A stretch of DNA of 64,000 nucleotides, taken from NCBI GenBank assembly GCA_008973525.1, contig WACJ01000055.1, positions 620,001-684,000 of the forward strand. Reading direction: 5' to 3'. The translations under genes were made by a program, and so were the position numbers. How positions within the stretch are numbered: the first letter of the stretch is position 1; each line of letters starts with the position of its first letter. Under the pieces are notes generated by a model, which worked only from the letters and a program-made list of their open reading frames with translations, made no database searches and was not told the origin of the DNA. This DNA comes from Stenopsyche tienmushanensis. Taxonomy: Eukaryota > Arthropoda > Insecta > Trichoptera > Stenopsychidae. Positions 39,857 through 52,806 of the stretch are shown here, piece by piece.

Positions 39857-40603
39857 ATGGATGTGGATGATTGCCCTAAATCAAGCCGTGCAGGTGGCTT
39901 GCGTAGAAGATCAGTTGGTATAAATGCAACCGATTCAAATGTTCCGTTAAATTTAGAAGTCGGTTTCAAAATATCGGATGGCGGTGTCATTAAAGGGACC
40001 CCATCGCCGAGTGCAAATCGATTTTTTTCTAACGATGACAACCAAAAGCCAACCAGTTCGTTGATGGAATTTCGAAAAAAGCAACAATCTTTCGAAATAC
40101 ACGTTAGCAGATTTATATTATCTTAGTAGAAATTTCATTTAATAAATTTGATGTGATTTTGTAGTATTTTAACAAATTCGTCAAGTTTATTTATTGAAAG
40201 AAGCTATTTTATTTTAAAATGAATTAAATTAATATCATTCACAGATTGAAGATTGTGATGAAGAAGAATTGAGTGGGGGTAGTTCTGATGAAGAAGAAGC
40301 TGGTACTCCAACAGTTAGTCGTCCTCATACCCCTGCACACATGTTACAATATCCCGATTATAGTGGAAACATTTCATATAAAGAACGTAAGATAAAACAT
40401 ATTACATATCATTATTAAAAATACTATATTTTATAGCTATTTGTCTTACAGAACCAACTTCAGAAAATTTCTTGAGAGTTGGTGAAAGAGATCAAGAATG
40501 TTTGACTGATGTGTCCGAAGGAGAATCGGAAAATGAAGACGGTGAAGATGATCGCAATATGCCAGAAAGTGTCATCAAAAGGGTGCCAACATATGAAAAT
40601 TAA
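39857..40603 (+). CDS. uncharacterised acidic protein, 179 aa
   Basis: Three exons (39857-40102, 40245-40386, 40452-40603) join to 180 codons including the stop, with clean GT-AG phases. I do not recognise the family. The N-terminal third is basic and Ser-rich (RAGGLRRRSVG near residue 12), followed by GTPSPSANRFF and a FRKKQQSFEIHIE segment. The C-terminal half is acidic, with DEEELSGGSSDEEEAGTP and SEGESENEDGEDD plus a Pro/His patch (SRPHTPAHMLQYPDY). There is no signal peptide or membrane segment, so it is probably cytoplasmic or nuclear. The S/T-P and acidic S clusters look like proline-directed and CK2-type phosphorylation sites. It converges with NAA35, with 291 bases between stop codons. 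Confidence 0.85.
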
Positions 40604-40720
40604 ATGAATTTATTGATATTTAAGAATATTTCCATATACTTATTAAAACATAATAAAACTGATTTATACAAGTTTTCATATTTAAACTGATATTCAAGTT
40701 CTGATTTCATATATTAAAAT

Positions 40721-40726
40721 AATAAA
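40721..40726 (+). promoter_or_regulatory. polyadenylation signal of the 179-aa protein gene
   Basis: AATAAA lies 118 bases after the stop. The minus-strand signal for NAA35 lies only 22 bases beyond it, so the two transcripts probably overlap at their 3' ends. Confidence 0.6.
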
Positions 40727-40748
40727 GTAATTGAAACAAAATAATATT

Positions 40749-40754
40749 TTTATT
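40749..40754 (-). promoter_or_regulatory. polyadenylation signal of NAA35
   Basis: AATAAA on the minus strand lies about 140 bases after the NAA35 stop. It faces the plus-strand signal of the convergent gene. Confidence 0.6.
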
Positions 40755-40894
40755 ATATATTTAATCGCCAAGGTATAATAGAAAAAATCTTGACAAAAAC
40801 AATGTGACTAGCTGTTTACACATTTCGTTTTAACTTAAAAACCTAAAAACGAGGGCTAAATTTTGATACTTTTGAAATCTACATATATATTATA

Positions 40895-43800
40895 TTACAC
40901 AAGTTTTATTATAGGAAAGTGTCTATGAACGGTAAAATCAAAATCTGGTGGGGTCAATGAATCGCTTTTGTGTCCTCCGGCTAAGAGTTTCAAAACGACG
41001 AAGTTGGTTTTAGCTACCTTGAGTAAATCTGTAATCTAAAAAAATAAAAAATGCAAACCATTATGAACGCAAAACAATGAACTAATCCATTAGAAATGCA
41101 ATAGAACCTCTTGATCAGGATTTGGTATCGACTCCATTAAAGTCCTCGCTTGTTGAAAATGTTTACAACCTCCCAGATAAAGTACAATAGGATTTTCATG
41201 TCTAAAATTGATAAAACAAATCATATTATAAGATAAAAACCTTTGAAATATTGGGCTTCATTTTGCAATAAATCAAGAAAATTTACCGATGACGGTTTGT
41301 CAACTCTCTGAATTCAGGATACTGCACTAAAGGAGGAGTCATCAGAGCTAAAGGTGCAAATCTATGCTTGTATCGTACACCTTCATCATCAAAATGAGAG
41401 ACTGGGTTAGGTATTTTACCCTGACTTTGAAAAGCAACTAAAGCCTAAAAATAAATAATAAATAATTTAATTCACTTATAACATATATTAATTTAGAGTG
41501 CAAGCTATTTTTGTGTCAAAGACATACTTTATAATAGCCTCCACATAAATTTTGCATAATCTGACACATTAATGCTTCTTGTTGTGACGGCCGGGGGGTT
41601 GTTCTCTTTTTATGCCTTGGAGGACGAGAAGCCCTTCGACCACTTCCACTTCCGCTATTGGCATTGTTACCAGCCCCTGCTGCTTCTTGTTCAGCTAATA
41701 TAGATTCTACACTATTAAGAGCACTTGCCAGCCATCCATACAAAAATTCATATAAATACCTATGCAAAAATTATATTAAAAATAAAAACAATGCTACAAA
41801 AAATAAACTGAATTTAAAACTAGATTCAAGTACTAACCAGAATATGTAATGATACTCATGAACACTATATAACTCCAATTCGAGTCCCGACAATAAATAC
41901 ATAATCATAATTCGAATGATATGGTAAAATATCCAAGTACCAAAACAAGATAACGATGGTCTTGGCGTATCTAAATTACGTGAAAGGGCACGAAGAAAAA
42001 TATCAATATTTTCTGCCTGAAAATAAAATGATCGTTGAACATTCCCTTATTTTCAAAACTTTTGATATTGACATATAGAAAAAGTATAATAATTACCTCT
42101 TCTTTGAGTGCAGCGAACTCGCTAAGTAAATGGGCAAGTTTATCACGCTGACGAGCTCGATTATGACCACAAACTTGTAAAAGAAGTGTGAAAGGACGAG
42201 AGCAATGATTCAAAAATATATCTACATATTCTCTAGCCTGAAAAAATGCGCAAAAACAAAAATGAACCCACGTAACTAATAGTGCGGACAATATAAACAA
42301 CTCTTAATTACACAATATGAAAGGAACATTTATTAAAGATCAGATAATATTTTCACTTTTAATTTAAAAATGTATTATAAAAACCTGGGTGTTATTAAGA
42401 AGTTGATAGCGAGGCACAAGTGCTGGAGGGCAAATAAATGTGCGCGCTGCTTCGCGTAAAGCTTCAGGAACATTTGCACCAAGCGGTGAGCCATTGCGAC
42501 CTCCAAGATATAATAATTGTAGAGCAGATCGTGATAATATACAAGGCTGGTTTCTGCTGAATTTTATAAAAAAGTCCTACAAATACACAATCAAATCATG
42601 AAATAAGACTAATAAATAACTTTAGAATATAGAATGATATATTTTTTTTTAATTTATGGACATACCAAAACACTATGAAAGCTCGTTATGGTAGTAACTT
42701 TCATTGCTTCTCGTAATTTGGTAATTAAATCACTAAAATATTGTAAAGCTTCTAGCCGTGGTTTGATTCGAGTATACCGTGGAAAAGTAGGCGGTAATAA
42801 ACGTTGATTTACTAATGGTTCAAACCCCATTGGGTTTGGCATATCCGCTATAATAAAACATAAAAAAATAGTTTAAGAAGATGTATGTATTTTTCATAAT
42901 AGCGAATAAGCATTAATCCCGGCGCAACCTGAAAACTGATATAAACATTGTTGATAAATTCAATAAAAATAATCATAATTAACGTTTCTGCTAAATCTAA
43001 AAAAACATAACATTGTAAGGGAATTTGATAATAACAAAAGCTTACAGTTTTCATCTAATGGAGTCCCCTTTTCCATAGTCTTGTTCATAATAATAAGCAT
43101 TTCAGAGCAACCTGCCAATAGTCTCGTTGAATCGTTAATTGATTGTTGATCTTTTTTTAATAACAAACTCAATGTTTGATAAAACATTCGAGTGAATTTG
43201 ATACGCGCAAATAGCCCTATTAGACCTTCACCCTAAAAAAAAATATTTTGATAATTATGATTAATTTTAAATGAAAGTCTTATTTGGACGTAGTTTTCAG
43301 CTATGCATACATCTTGAGGATTATTTCTTGATCGTCTGTACAAATCGTCTTCTTGTTCTCTTAATAAAGCGACACATTTTTGTTCTGTTATTTCTGCGCT
43401 CACATCATTACTTTCCCCGTTTTGATTGTTTGAGCCGAGACAATATCCATATCCCATAGGTTGAAAATCTTCCTCTTCGTAAACTTGAGCCCTAAAATCA
43501 TGCAATACATTTAGAAAACTTTTATATAAAATTTCTATGGATCGATAACTACAGAAAAATACTTACGAATTAATATAATTCCTTATCAAATCTAGTATTT
43601 TATAAACAGCTATACAAAAAGCTTTTAGCGTTTTGTCTTTGATTGCTAACGGCTGATGTAAATACAAATTAGTAAAAACTGTCTGTGCTAATGAATGACC
43701 TTCCAACCAAGAAACAATACAGGAAAGAGTTGCATCAATGATACCAATCATTTCAGCAGACGAGAGATTCTCCAATTTTAATTTTCCAACCTATAAATAT

Positions 43801-46616
43801 TACATTGCATTTAACTAATCATAATAAATAATAATGTAATTAAAATCAATAACATAAGAAATTTTGACTTCAGCTGCTTGTTGAAAGGTGAGTGGTTTTG
43901 TTGCTCCTCTATTGCAATGCATGCCTGCATCCATTTTTGGATCCATCATTTCAATTGCAGACATAGCTTCAAACAGTCCAAAAAATTCTTCATGTAAAAG
44001 CTCACCCAGTTGAAGTTCTATTTGAACATAACAATAGTTTAATAAAGAGTATTTATTATAAATTATATAAATCTCAAACATATAAACATGACTCATGTAA
44101 AGCTCAAAAACTCTAATAGAAATACTGTACATTTTTGTCCTTCTTTTAAACGCTACTGTGAATTTAAAAAACTTGAATTGAAAGCTTTATATTTGATTGA
44201 TAATGCTTCAAGGCATGCAATACATTTGTCCGACTTAACAACATGCATTCCATAAGACGTGGCTTTCCTGCCATTAAATATAACTTCGTTTATCAAACCA
44301 ACGGAACAAGGTGTAATTTTAAAGCTCATTGTCTGCGGCGGACATTCTGACAACTGATTGATAAAATCAAGATAAACAATCTGTTGGAGATTTTTGAAAA
44401 AAGCCACAATATCATGGATGCTGTAGTTACAACATCAATCTTTTCGGAATGAGGTGACTGAGAAATGTTTGAATGGAGTATGGAAAAGTTTATGGCCGGA
44501 GTTAACCCCTAAAGGAGTACAATCCCAGGGTGCTGATTGCTGTCATCTGCCAAGCTAATAAAACAAAGTGAATATAAACTAGAGGATAGTCACATTATAA
44601 AAAAGGGATCCTTCGAATAGACAAGGCTAGGAATGCAAATTTAGAGGTCGATCTCGAACGATAATATTTGGACAGTTGACATCTGGAAGATATTATAGAA
44701 ATACTGTAGTAAAGATTTGTAAGTCATTAAAGAAACATGTAACAATGACAGACGACAAACAGCGACTGACTGGATTGGAGCGTCTTTAATAGTCGACCCT
44801 ATTTCCTGCACTGCTGTATGGTCTGTTCCGGGTTACCCCGGACTAGCCACACAGAAAGTGTCTTCCACTGAACTTTTAGCCCCACGAGAAACGCTACGCA
44901 CAGAGCGTCCAGGTGCCCATCCCCTTTGCTCCGTGCCCTCCAGAGGAGGCAAGGTTTCCGCAGAAAGACCAGCTTCAGACTACGTGCATCCGAAGACGAA
45001 GGACAAAGGTTAAGCTAAAATCAAGGTACACTATCGCGGGTTCGCTGCCACCATGAGTCCAACCTCAGTTTGAAGGGCATTGTAGCAGAAGAAAGATGTA
45101 ACAGTGGGACTAACTTATTATTATATAATACATGTGGCGGTTTCCCTGTGGAAGAACACCTATCACGTGCAACTGGGTAACATATTGACATATGCGTTAA
45201 GATTAACTTGTTAAAGGTGTTTCGTTTAGCGTTGCAACTTATTAGAACGTATCCCGCGCATTAAGCGAGGTCTTACTGTATTTATAAAAATGAGAAAATA
45301 TAAATAAATGCATTATAAATAGTGTAGTTTGATTACAATCATTATTACCTTTTATACTAGTCATGAAGTCATCAGTTACATCAATCCAGTTATATATTGT
45401 TTTATTATCCTCCGGTTGATCAGACCGTTTCCTAAAAATTATTTAAAAAATGGGGAAATATAAATCTGGTTACGTTACAAATTAATTAATGTACACATGC
45501 ACCTAATAAAAGAAATAGTCAATATTTACATTACAAATTCTATCTGTAAACATTCAGTCATTCTATTTCAAGTACATAAAATGCACAATAAAGAACCCTT
45601 TATTACAATATTTAGCAAACAAAGACAAACATCAATAAAACGTATTTTATATCAAAAGTATTGTAAACAACACATATTAATAAATAGTTTTTTTTATTTT
45701 ATTTACAAAAACTAAGAATTATTCATATTGGAATATGTTTAGTGGTTAAATTTAATTTATATTCTATTGACATAATCTATAGCATTAAATTTAATTACTT
45801 TACCACAATTCTAATGACATTTATCTTTAAAATACAGGTAACTGTTATTTATATATTAGCAGAGCCGATGCAATAGTTTAGGCTCAGATGAAAAGATTTT
45901 AATATAAATAACCGTTCTTGTAGATGAAAATAGAATAAGATGATTTTCAGCTCAATAATAATAAAAATAATTATAAATAGCAAATTTACACCACAGTCTT
46001 ATAAGAATATTTTATACATTAAATTGTCATGCAAAATATATTTAACACATATCATATGATACACGTCTTGTATGTAGATAAAACGACTAATTCTATAGAA
46101 CAGTTTGTTAGTATTGGTTATTAAAAGCCTGACAATTACTATGTATGTTAGTATCTACAACAGAATATCATACGAATCAGAATATATGGCTACATGCTAT
46201 TTATAAAAATGAGAACTCACACAATAAAACTTACATGAAACAAAAGCTTTGGACTATCACTTGCTGTTATTCGATATTAAAAATATACTTATCCAAAATG
46301 TATGAAGACAATATGTAATAAGTGATCATCAATGAAAAATGTATTTGACATATATTTGTCACTCCTCAAAGGATCGTGGCAATTTCAATATATGTCTAAA
46401 TAACCCAATTTTATGTGTAATTTATTGTATTATGTTATCATGACTGCAATGTTAAAAGGTCATTCGCCCTTCTAATACTAATTAGCAAGATATAGTCTCT
46501 CATGAAATGTTCGCTTATTATGTAGTTAAACACATATATTCGGATGCATTATAATATATATTATTATTTAATTACCAATAATTTTCATACGTATCTGAAT
46601 CGTCGCTTTGTTCCAT
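40895..46616 (-). CDS. NAA35: N-alpha-acetyltransferase 35, NatC auxiliary subunit (MAK10)
   Basis: NAA35 is the large scaffold subunit of NatC, which with NAA30 and NAA38 acetylates nascent Met-Leu/Ile/Phe/Trp N termini at the ribosome. Fourteen exons, in transcript order: 46616-46576, 45431-45349, 44017-43869, 43790-43567, 43491-43290, 43232-43046, 42847-42666, 42576-42385, 42237-42097, 42016-41838, 41759-41528, 41444-41287, 41201-41108, 41035-40895. They sum to 735 codons (734 aa), against about 725 in human. Marks are MDPKMDAGM (66-74), [12 protein letters not shown] (119-130), [30 protein letters not shown] (444-454), [20 protein letters not shown] and C-terminal KLLAGGHK. A Gly/Ser/Arg/Pro-rich insert in exon 11 is variable in the family. 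Introns 3 and 5 need weak donors (GTCAAA, GTCCAA). Intron 2 holds a transposon remnant. Confidence 0.97.
44150..45280 (+). mobile_element. pogo/Tigger-type transposon remnant in NAA35 intron 2
   Basis: The plus strand, antisense to NAA35, reads [15 protein letters not shown], then [19 protein letters not shown], then [19 protein letters not shown] across stops and frame changes. These match the successive DDE-domain blocks (LLIDNAPSHP, FLPPNTTSLIQPMDQGV, AW..VT...LNGVWKKLWPE) of Tigger/jerky-type transposases. The N-terminal DNA-binding part is missing. The 3' end looks like a terminal repeat (inverted: CAGTAAGACCTCGCTTAATG) followed by TA at 45279-45280. The stretch at about 44760-45130 is GC-richer and may be element interior or a separate nested repeat. 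Confidence 0.75.
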
Positions 46617-47528
46617 TTTAAACTGAATTTAAAATTATTTCTATCTGAACCGTTCACTGGGATGATCGGACGCTGTCAGACACACGACTTTTTTTCTAAC
46701 CTAAAATTCCTAAGTCGCAGTTTTCCGAGCAGGTCAAAACATGTATTTAGTTGAAAAATTTTCGTCAGTGTCTACAACGGTCACAAAATAAAATATTATA
46801 TTTCGTTTATTATTTTCAATATATACTAATAAACGTTGTGCTTTATTTTTGCCTTAAATATAAATGCTTAAAATATTTTTTATAAAACAAAAAATTGAAC
46901 ATTTTTAAATATGTTTTCTAAAATTTCATTTAAGTGCTAAAAATATATTAAGGATGAACAAATTAAATTACAAATAGTTTTATTTTTAATTAAAAGCATA
47001 ATATATAGTAAATAGTATTAAAAAAATACTAAAAAATTAAACAATTACTCACAACTGAAAGATTTGTTGAGTCACGTTTATAAAAATACCAGACCAAATA
47101 AATATTTTACTAATTTATAGAAAATTTAAAAAAATACTTAAATTATTTAATTATGTTGAACTTTCACTAGATTTCAACCTCCTCCCATCCCAAACCCTGC
47201 GGCACTCAGTCGCCAGACTATTATAATAATAGTCCAGAAACACACCAGAACAGAATTATTAAATTATTCACATGTGTTAGATTATCTTTAATTTATGCTG
47301 CCAGCTATCAGTTTATTATTGCTAGATTGAAATAAAATCATTTAGCAATAAATAAATATTTATTTAATTATATTTACATCAACGTTTTAAATTTAGATTT
47401 CGTTAAACAATGTATTTTTAAAAAGTATGTTATATAATTGAAATCTTTTTATAGTTATTTATTAAATAAGAATAATATCTTCAAGTACAAGTTTTAAATA
47501 AATTAGGTATTCGTCTCTTTATTGTTAT
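46617..47528. other. NAA35 5' region and DUF4773-A 3' flank
   Basis: This is 0.9 kb between the NAA35 start codon and the stop of the next minus-strand gene. It should include the NAA35 5' UTR and promoter. A perfect palindrome (GACTATTAT, one A, ATAATAGTC) lies at about 47217-47235 in a slightly GC-richer patch. No exon is seen. Confidence 0.5.
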
Positions 47529-49743
47529 TCAAATGTTGTTGTCGGTAATTTTTTCTCTCAGTGTATTATTTGATGTTTTTTGCGTGGTTAAATTTTTTGC
47601 CTTAGTTTCATCAAGTATCATTTCTGTTACTTCGTCATAAACATCTCCAGAATTCGGTGATGGTAGTATTATTCCTTGAGAGATCCCTCCCAAGAGTGAT
47701 CCTTGTGTTAACGGTGTAGTAGAATTGTCAGGCTTGACCAGTACTAGACCATCGGCACCAATTTTCAAGCAATCAAAGTGTAAAATCTACAAATGATATA
47801 AAAACATATTTAAATGTTTGAAATAAGAATATGACTTTTTATATTTATATTCTTTATATTAAATCACTTACTAAAATTGGAGCCATAGCTATACGTATTT
47901 GCCAATCCATACACACATGTATATTTTGTACTCCAGGTGTATATATTTCAAATAATTTGATACAAAGATCAACTCCTACAATTCCTACTGCCAACGGAAT
48001 AGGTATACAAATAGGTGGTGGATTTTTTGCTGGGAAAAATTGATATGTTTAAAATCTTTTATATTCAAATCCAATTATTCATTGTATTAAAACAGCTTAT
48101 TGAAAATACCTGATATAGAATTATGTAGAACTGAGACATTATTAAATGATACATCCAAAACGAGGGCAAATAAAAACGGATCATATGTTATATTTGCACA
48201 CGCTAAAAAATAGCATTAATTCAAATTTTAATTATGTGCATTGATTTAGCTTAGTAATATATTTAAATATCATAACATTTACCTCGCCTATCGAAATTGA
48301 ATTGACTTAATCTAATACCGGAACAACATCCACATTGCAACTGATAGCACGAACACGGCTCTCCGATAAATGGAAGTCTCAACGGTTGTCCTGGTAAAAT
48401 CCATGGACGTGGCATCATAGTCTTAATAGTCTTAAAACAAAATCATAGGGATTTTTAAATAAAATAAAAGTATTTCAGGTAAATTGATTAAGACAAATAC
48501 TTACTTCGTTAGTTTTCAAGCTATAAAATACTGATAAGTCTGAAACATCTTCAATTACTATTTCTCTTCGCTTTATACGTCGAATATTTGCATTTTCGGC
48601 AATTCCTGTATTTAAATATATTGTTTTTATTAAAAGATTATTGAATTTGACTTAAGATTTCATAAAAATTAGAATATTTATTATAATACTTTTATATTTA
48701 CAAAAGGTAAATTTTCATATTTATACAAATCATTTGAAACAAATAGTAAAATTGCAGCATTTATATATTTAATATTTATTTTATAGTACAGCCAATTCAG
48801 TTATTAATCTTAATGTATATATTATAAAGTCAGATTTATTGTGCATAAACAGATATGCGAATGCATACAACGCACACTGAAAGACTTATTATTTAGTGCA
48901 TCCCAAATGAAATAAGGTACGTAGTCAGATCGAGTTTTAATAAGATGATTTATTTCAATCTCAATTTATAAATAGATCCAAATAAATGAGTTTATTGATT
49001 ATTTAAGAAGTAAATTAAAAAATCATTGTACCGACGGAATGCCTTTATACACAGACATTCATTTTTCAAATGTTTCACTACACTCAAAATTTATTTTTGA
49101 TAAGTGCATTTAGAATATCTTAGTTAAATACAGCCAAATAGATTTAAGTCTTTGTATACATATTTAAATACATAATTAGCGTCTTTTCAAATATGATTTC
49201 TAAAGACATATTTTATGCTATGAATATATATTCAACATTTTTAATAACATATTAACGAGTTTGAACACATTTGTCAATTGCAAAATAGCATTCAAATCAG
49301 TTCGATAGAATTTATGATTGTATGTTAATTGTAGCTTTCGATTTCGGTATATTGATCTCATTTAAATATGTTTTAATTTCACGATGATGATTTCTTATAC
49401 CAATTTTTATAATGATAATTTAGCATGATAATTTTTAGAAAATATGAATTAGTATTATAAATTAATGCTTGTTTAATAATGATATTTATTAAAATAGATT
49501 TTTATGATTATTTATCAGTACAATCCCATTACTCTCCCATGTGGTTGATAATGCAATTTATATTACACAAATTTGTATTTATTTTATTTTTTGTATAAAA
49601 GATTTATATATTGTAAATTTAAATAAAATAATATTTTTATATAGTTTAAGTAAAAATAACATCAAAAAATACTCACCACTATATGTAAAAGATAGGCTCA
49701 CAAATAGAATAAAAATTGCTAAATAACTTCCAATAGTTCCCAT
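47529..49743 (-). CDS. secreted Cys-rich DUF4773-type protein A
   Basis: Six exons in transcript order (49743-49677, 48605-48505, 48430-48283, 48202-48110, 48029-47872, 47786-47529) join to 275 codons (274 aa). An N-terminal signal peptide is encoded by exon 1 (MGTIGSYLAIFILFVSLSF). A basic RRIKRRE segment follows, then the cysteine core: CSCYQLQCGCC (82-92), ACANITYDP, KNPPPICIPIP, VDLCIKLFE, VQNIHVCMDW and LHFDCLKIGADGL. The pattern matches insect DUF4773 proteins as I know them. Their function is unknown, and they are presumed extracellular. The tail of about 70 residues is Thr/Asn-rich, without the acidic runs of its paralogs. All introns but the last are phase 1 or phase 0 as in the neighbours. 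It is the array member farthest downstream. Confidence 0.9.
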
Positions 49744-51640
49744 ATTTTTTTATTTTTATGCTTGAATTTAAGGGTTGATTTTAAATTTATTTTCTTAAAA
49801 TCGAGGGTTTTTATCTTGTATCTTATTTGGTACAATTATTAGACGTGATCTCAAGATAAGCCTCTGCTTGGTAATGACCACGAGCGGACACTGTGCTTCC
49901 AGGCAAAGGACTCGACTCGTATATGTATGTGTCACAGATTTTTATTTTACTTTCTCATGCTCTCCAGTGGCGTCCGTGAAAGGAGCCGGTTATGAGTATT
50001 CCCACTCCTTATGCATTCAATAAACTGCAAATTCAATAAATTATTCGTTAATTTACATCGTCTCTTCAGTCGACTTTGTATTTAAACATAATTTCACTTT
50101 TCAGACTTGCAAAAAAAAAGTTGTTCTGACAAGGTAAAAATTAAAAAAAAATAATACTGACGGTATATAATCATATATCATGCCATGATCATGATATTTT
50201 CAAATTGTAGTACATTAAGGTAAGATGACTTATAGTATGGGAGGCAGCAAAATTAATATTTTTGCAATTATTCCAACAAAGCTGATTTTATCTAATTTTG
50301 TTGTTTTGATATTGTAAATAAACAAAATGGTAGTCTACCGCGATGATGTTGTTGCCCACATTTATAACAATTTTTGAGACCTGTAAATAAATATTATATT
50401 GGTATAAATGTCTTATACCTACAATACCGAAACTATGTTGTAGCTGTTTATGATAAATATTATATGTAATGCTTTGAAAGTTGCAATACTTCAATTATGT
50501 TCTCAGGCTACAACTTTAACCACGTCTAACGAAGCCCTAGCCATTTTGTATCGAAAGTAGATGACGTTTATTTAACAATAATTAACGTAAACTACGTGTA
50601 CACAAAAATATTGCCTTGTAGATTTTAATTTAATGCCTATCAAAGAATGGTAACTGGAGACATCTGAGTCCTGATGTGGACTGCTTGTGGTATGATCACT
50701 TGATGATGGATTTTTCAAGCGGGGTGAAATTATATTAGGTTGTTACACTGTCAGCTAACGACATTTTAACGACAAAATGCAAATCAGATACATTATATTT
50801 ACATCTGATATATCTTGCACGCGCATAATTAAAAATCAATATCAATATCATGTTACGATATATTATGAATATAAAATGTTACTTTCGATGCCATTACATA
50901 TTTTTCCCGATCAATATGGATGGCACGAAACAATAAATGAAAGTTTCTCAAATATAATTACATCCATTAAACGAATCGTCATATGCATACGACCGATTGT
51001 TAGAGCAGGCTCCATTGACGATTCGGTCTTGCGTACATAGAAGGAAAAGTTAAATGCTCCCCTGTTCAATTAAACACACATTAAATTTGAATACTCTAAT
51101 TGTTTTGTTGATTTAAAATCATCTAGAACGCGGTCTTAACCCAGAAAGAGTCGTTGCAACAGACGCTCATTATCCAGATAATACCATACGTCGTCGTATA
51201 ATGGCGCCAATTTTATCCTATGTGTAAACGCATAATATTAATACATTGTAAAATACATGTTTTAATAGCGTGTTCGAGATAAATATTGCTGTTTGTGGAT
51301 CATATCGATTCAATTTGTAGAATCATCCCCATTATTTTAACTCATTCCGGTCCACTCACGCAAACGCATGTTTCGCGTCGCGCTTTTCGAAAGTTGGTGT
51401 TATATTGTAGATACATTAAAAAGATCACTATTAAATTCGACTAACTTCGACATGTGAGCTCTATGCTTTTCGTTTTTATATGGGTCTCTTTTGGGTGTCA
51501 AATTCTTACAGGTAAAACCTTAAAAAGTTGACACTATATGCGAAACACAGTAGACTTTTTTCCTGGGGATCTTGCATAAGACACCCTCAGTTTGATCCCA
51601 CGGTAGTGTCAGATTCTTACTGACTTAAACCCCTCCCTTG
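49744..51640. other. intergenic sequence upstream of DUF4773-A
   Basis: This holds the DUF4773-A promoter side. A less AT-rich patch at about 49850-50000 may be regulatory. A string at about 50670-50710 resembles the LINE-tail-like repeat at 38820-39050. I see no gene. Confidence 0.5.
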
Positions 51641-52806
51641 TCCTTCTCTATCCTCCTGGATATTGTTTATCACATTGCTTCAGGAGGGCAGATAGGTGGC
51701 CATATTCTAGCGTTGGAGAGCCGCTCTGGGTCTCTTTCACTCACTGCCTTCTTTGGCGCTCATAATTTCTTCAACGAAACCTCGCCAAAGGTCCCAGTTT
51801 TTCTTGCTCACCATCATGCCGTGGACCATGTTTTCAGCGTTGAGCTCGGCAGCCCCGAGTACTTGTTTCAGCGTGTTTTTCTGGGATGTTCAAGCCTCAC
51901 AATCATTGATGGTGTGTTCGACATCATCGACCTCCGCTTGGCAGTCCGGCAGGATCCGTTTCAGGGTCGCATCGAAACATCCATGTCCAGTGAGGATCTG
52001 AGTCAAGCTTCTCCGTGTTTTCGGGCCCTCCACCGGCTTACGACCGGGATAAGTCGTTGGGTCCACCTTCCCTTGCTGGATTGATTCCTTCTCTACTGCC
52101 AGGCTTCCTTCAGTTTCTGGTCATGCTCGTTGTGGTTTTTGGGATCTTCGGAGTCCAAGATCCTCGTCTTTGCTAGGAGGTTTAGCGGGGGGATTCCAGC
52201 GATCACGAGCAGCGCTTCTTCAAATACTGTTTTGTATGCTGTGGTGACTCGCGCTCCCTCCCGTTGGACTCTTGCCAGCTTCTTCCTGTAGCTCTCATGT
52301 CTGAGCGACTCATGCCATATCGGGGCTCTGTACAGAAGGATTGAGTGTATAACCTCGTTTATGATTCTTTTTATGTACGGCTTTGACCCTCTAATTTTGG
52401 GCATGAGCCATCCGAGCTCATTGGCTACCTTGTGCGTCTTCTGCGCAGCTGCTTCAATATGTTTACTGAAGGTCGACAACTGAAGGTTGACAAAAAACTG
52501 TTTGACCCTCGGTCATCTTCTTCTGCTGTAGATAATTGCCTTCGTTTTCTCTACCGCCAGCTGCAGGTGATTTTCCCGCATCCACGCTTTGATTCTGGTA
52601 AGAGCTTTTTTACCCGTCGCCTCCATTTCCCATGGACGCCGAGCAAGGCAATGAGTTCTGATCCTTCTGGCATTTTCAACTCCAGCAGGCTGTTGTAGAG
52701 GACGTTCCGCAGCGTGGGCCCCAGCACTCAGGCCTCAGGCGCCAGCGGCCTCATTGTCGCCTTTTCTGGTTTCGGTACTAGCGTCAGCCTGGCCGTTTTC
52801 CATTTA
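51641..52806 (-). mobile_element. R1-type non-LTR retrotransposon remnant
   Basis: Read on the minus strand from about 52806, the sequence begins WKTARLTLVPKPEKA (reverse-transcriptase entry block) and jumps by deletion to VLYNSLLELKMPEGSELIA. It then has an open stretch at 52479-52093 with RVTTAYKTVFEEALLVIAGIPPL. The end is TGHGCFDATLKRILPDC followed by VEHTINDCEA and KKNWDLW, the C-terminal Cys/His region. These blocks are characteristic of R1-clade elements of arthropods. Frameshifts, stops and the missing catalytic core make it dead. It is markedly GC-richer than the host DNA. Confidence 0.85.

Noticed and set aside
51638..52001. Plus-strand open frames of 82-148 codons
   Set aside because: They are antisense to the R1-type C-terminal Cys/His region and have no family features.
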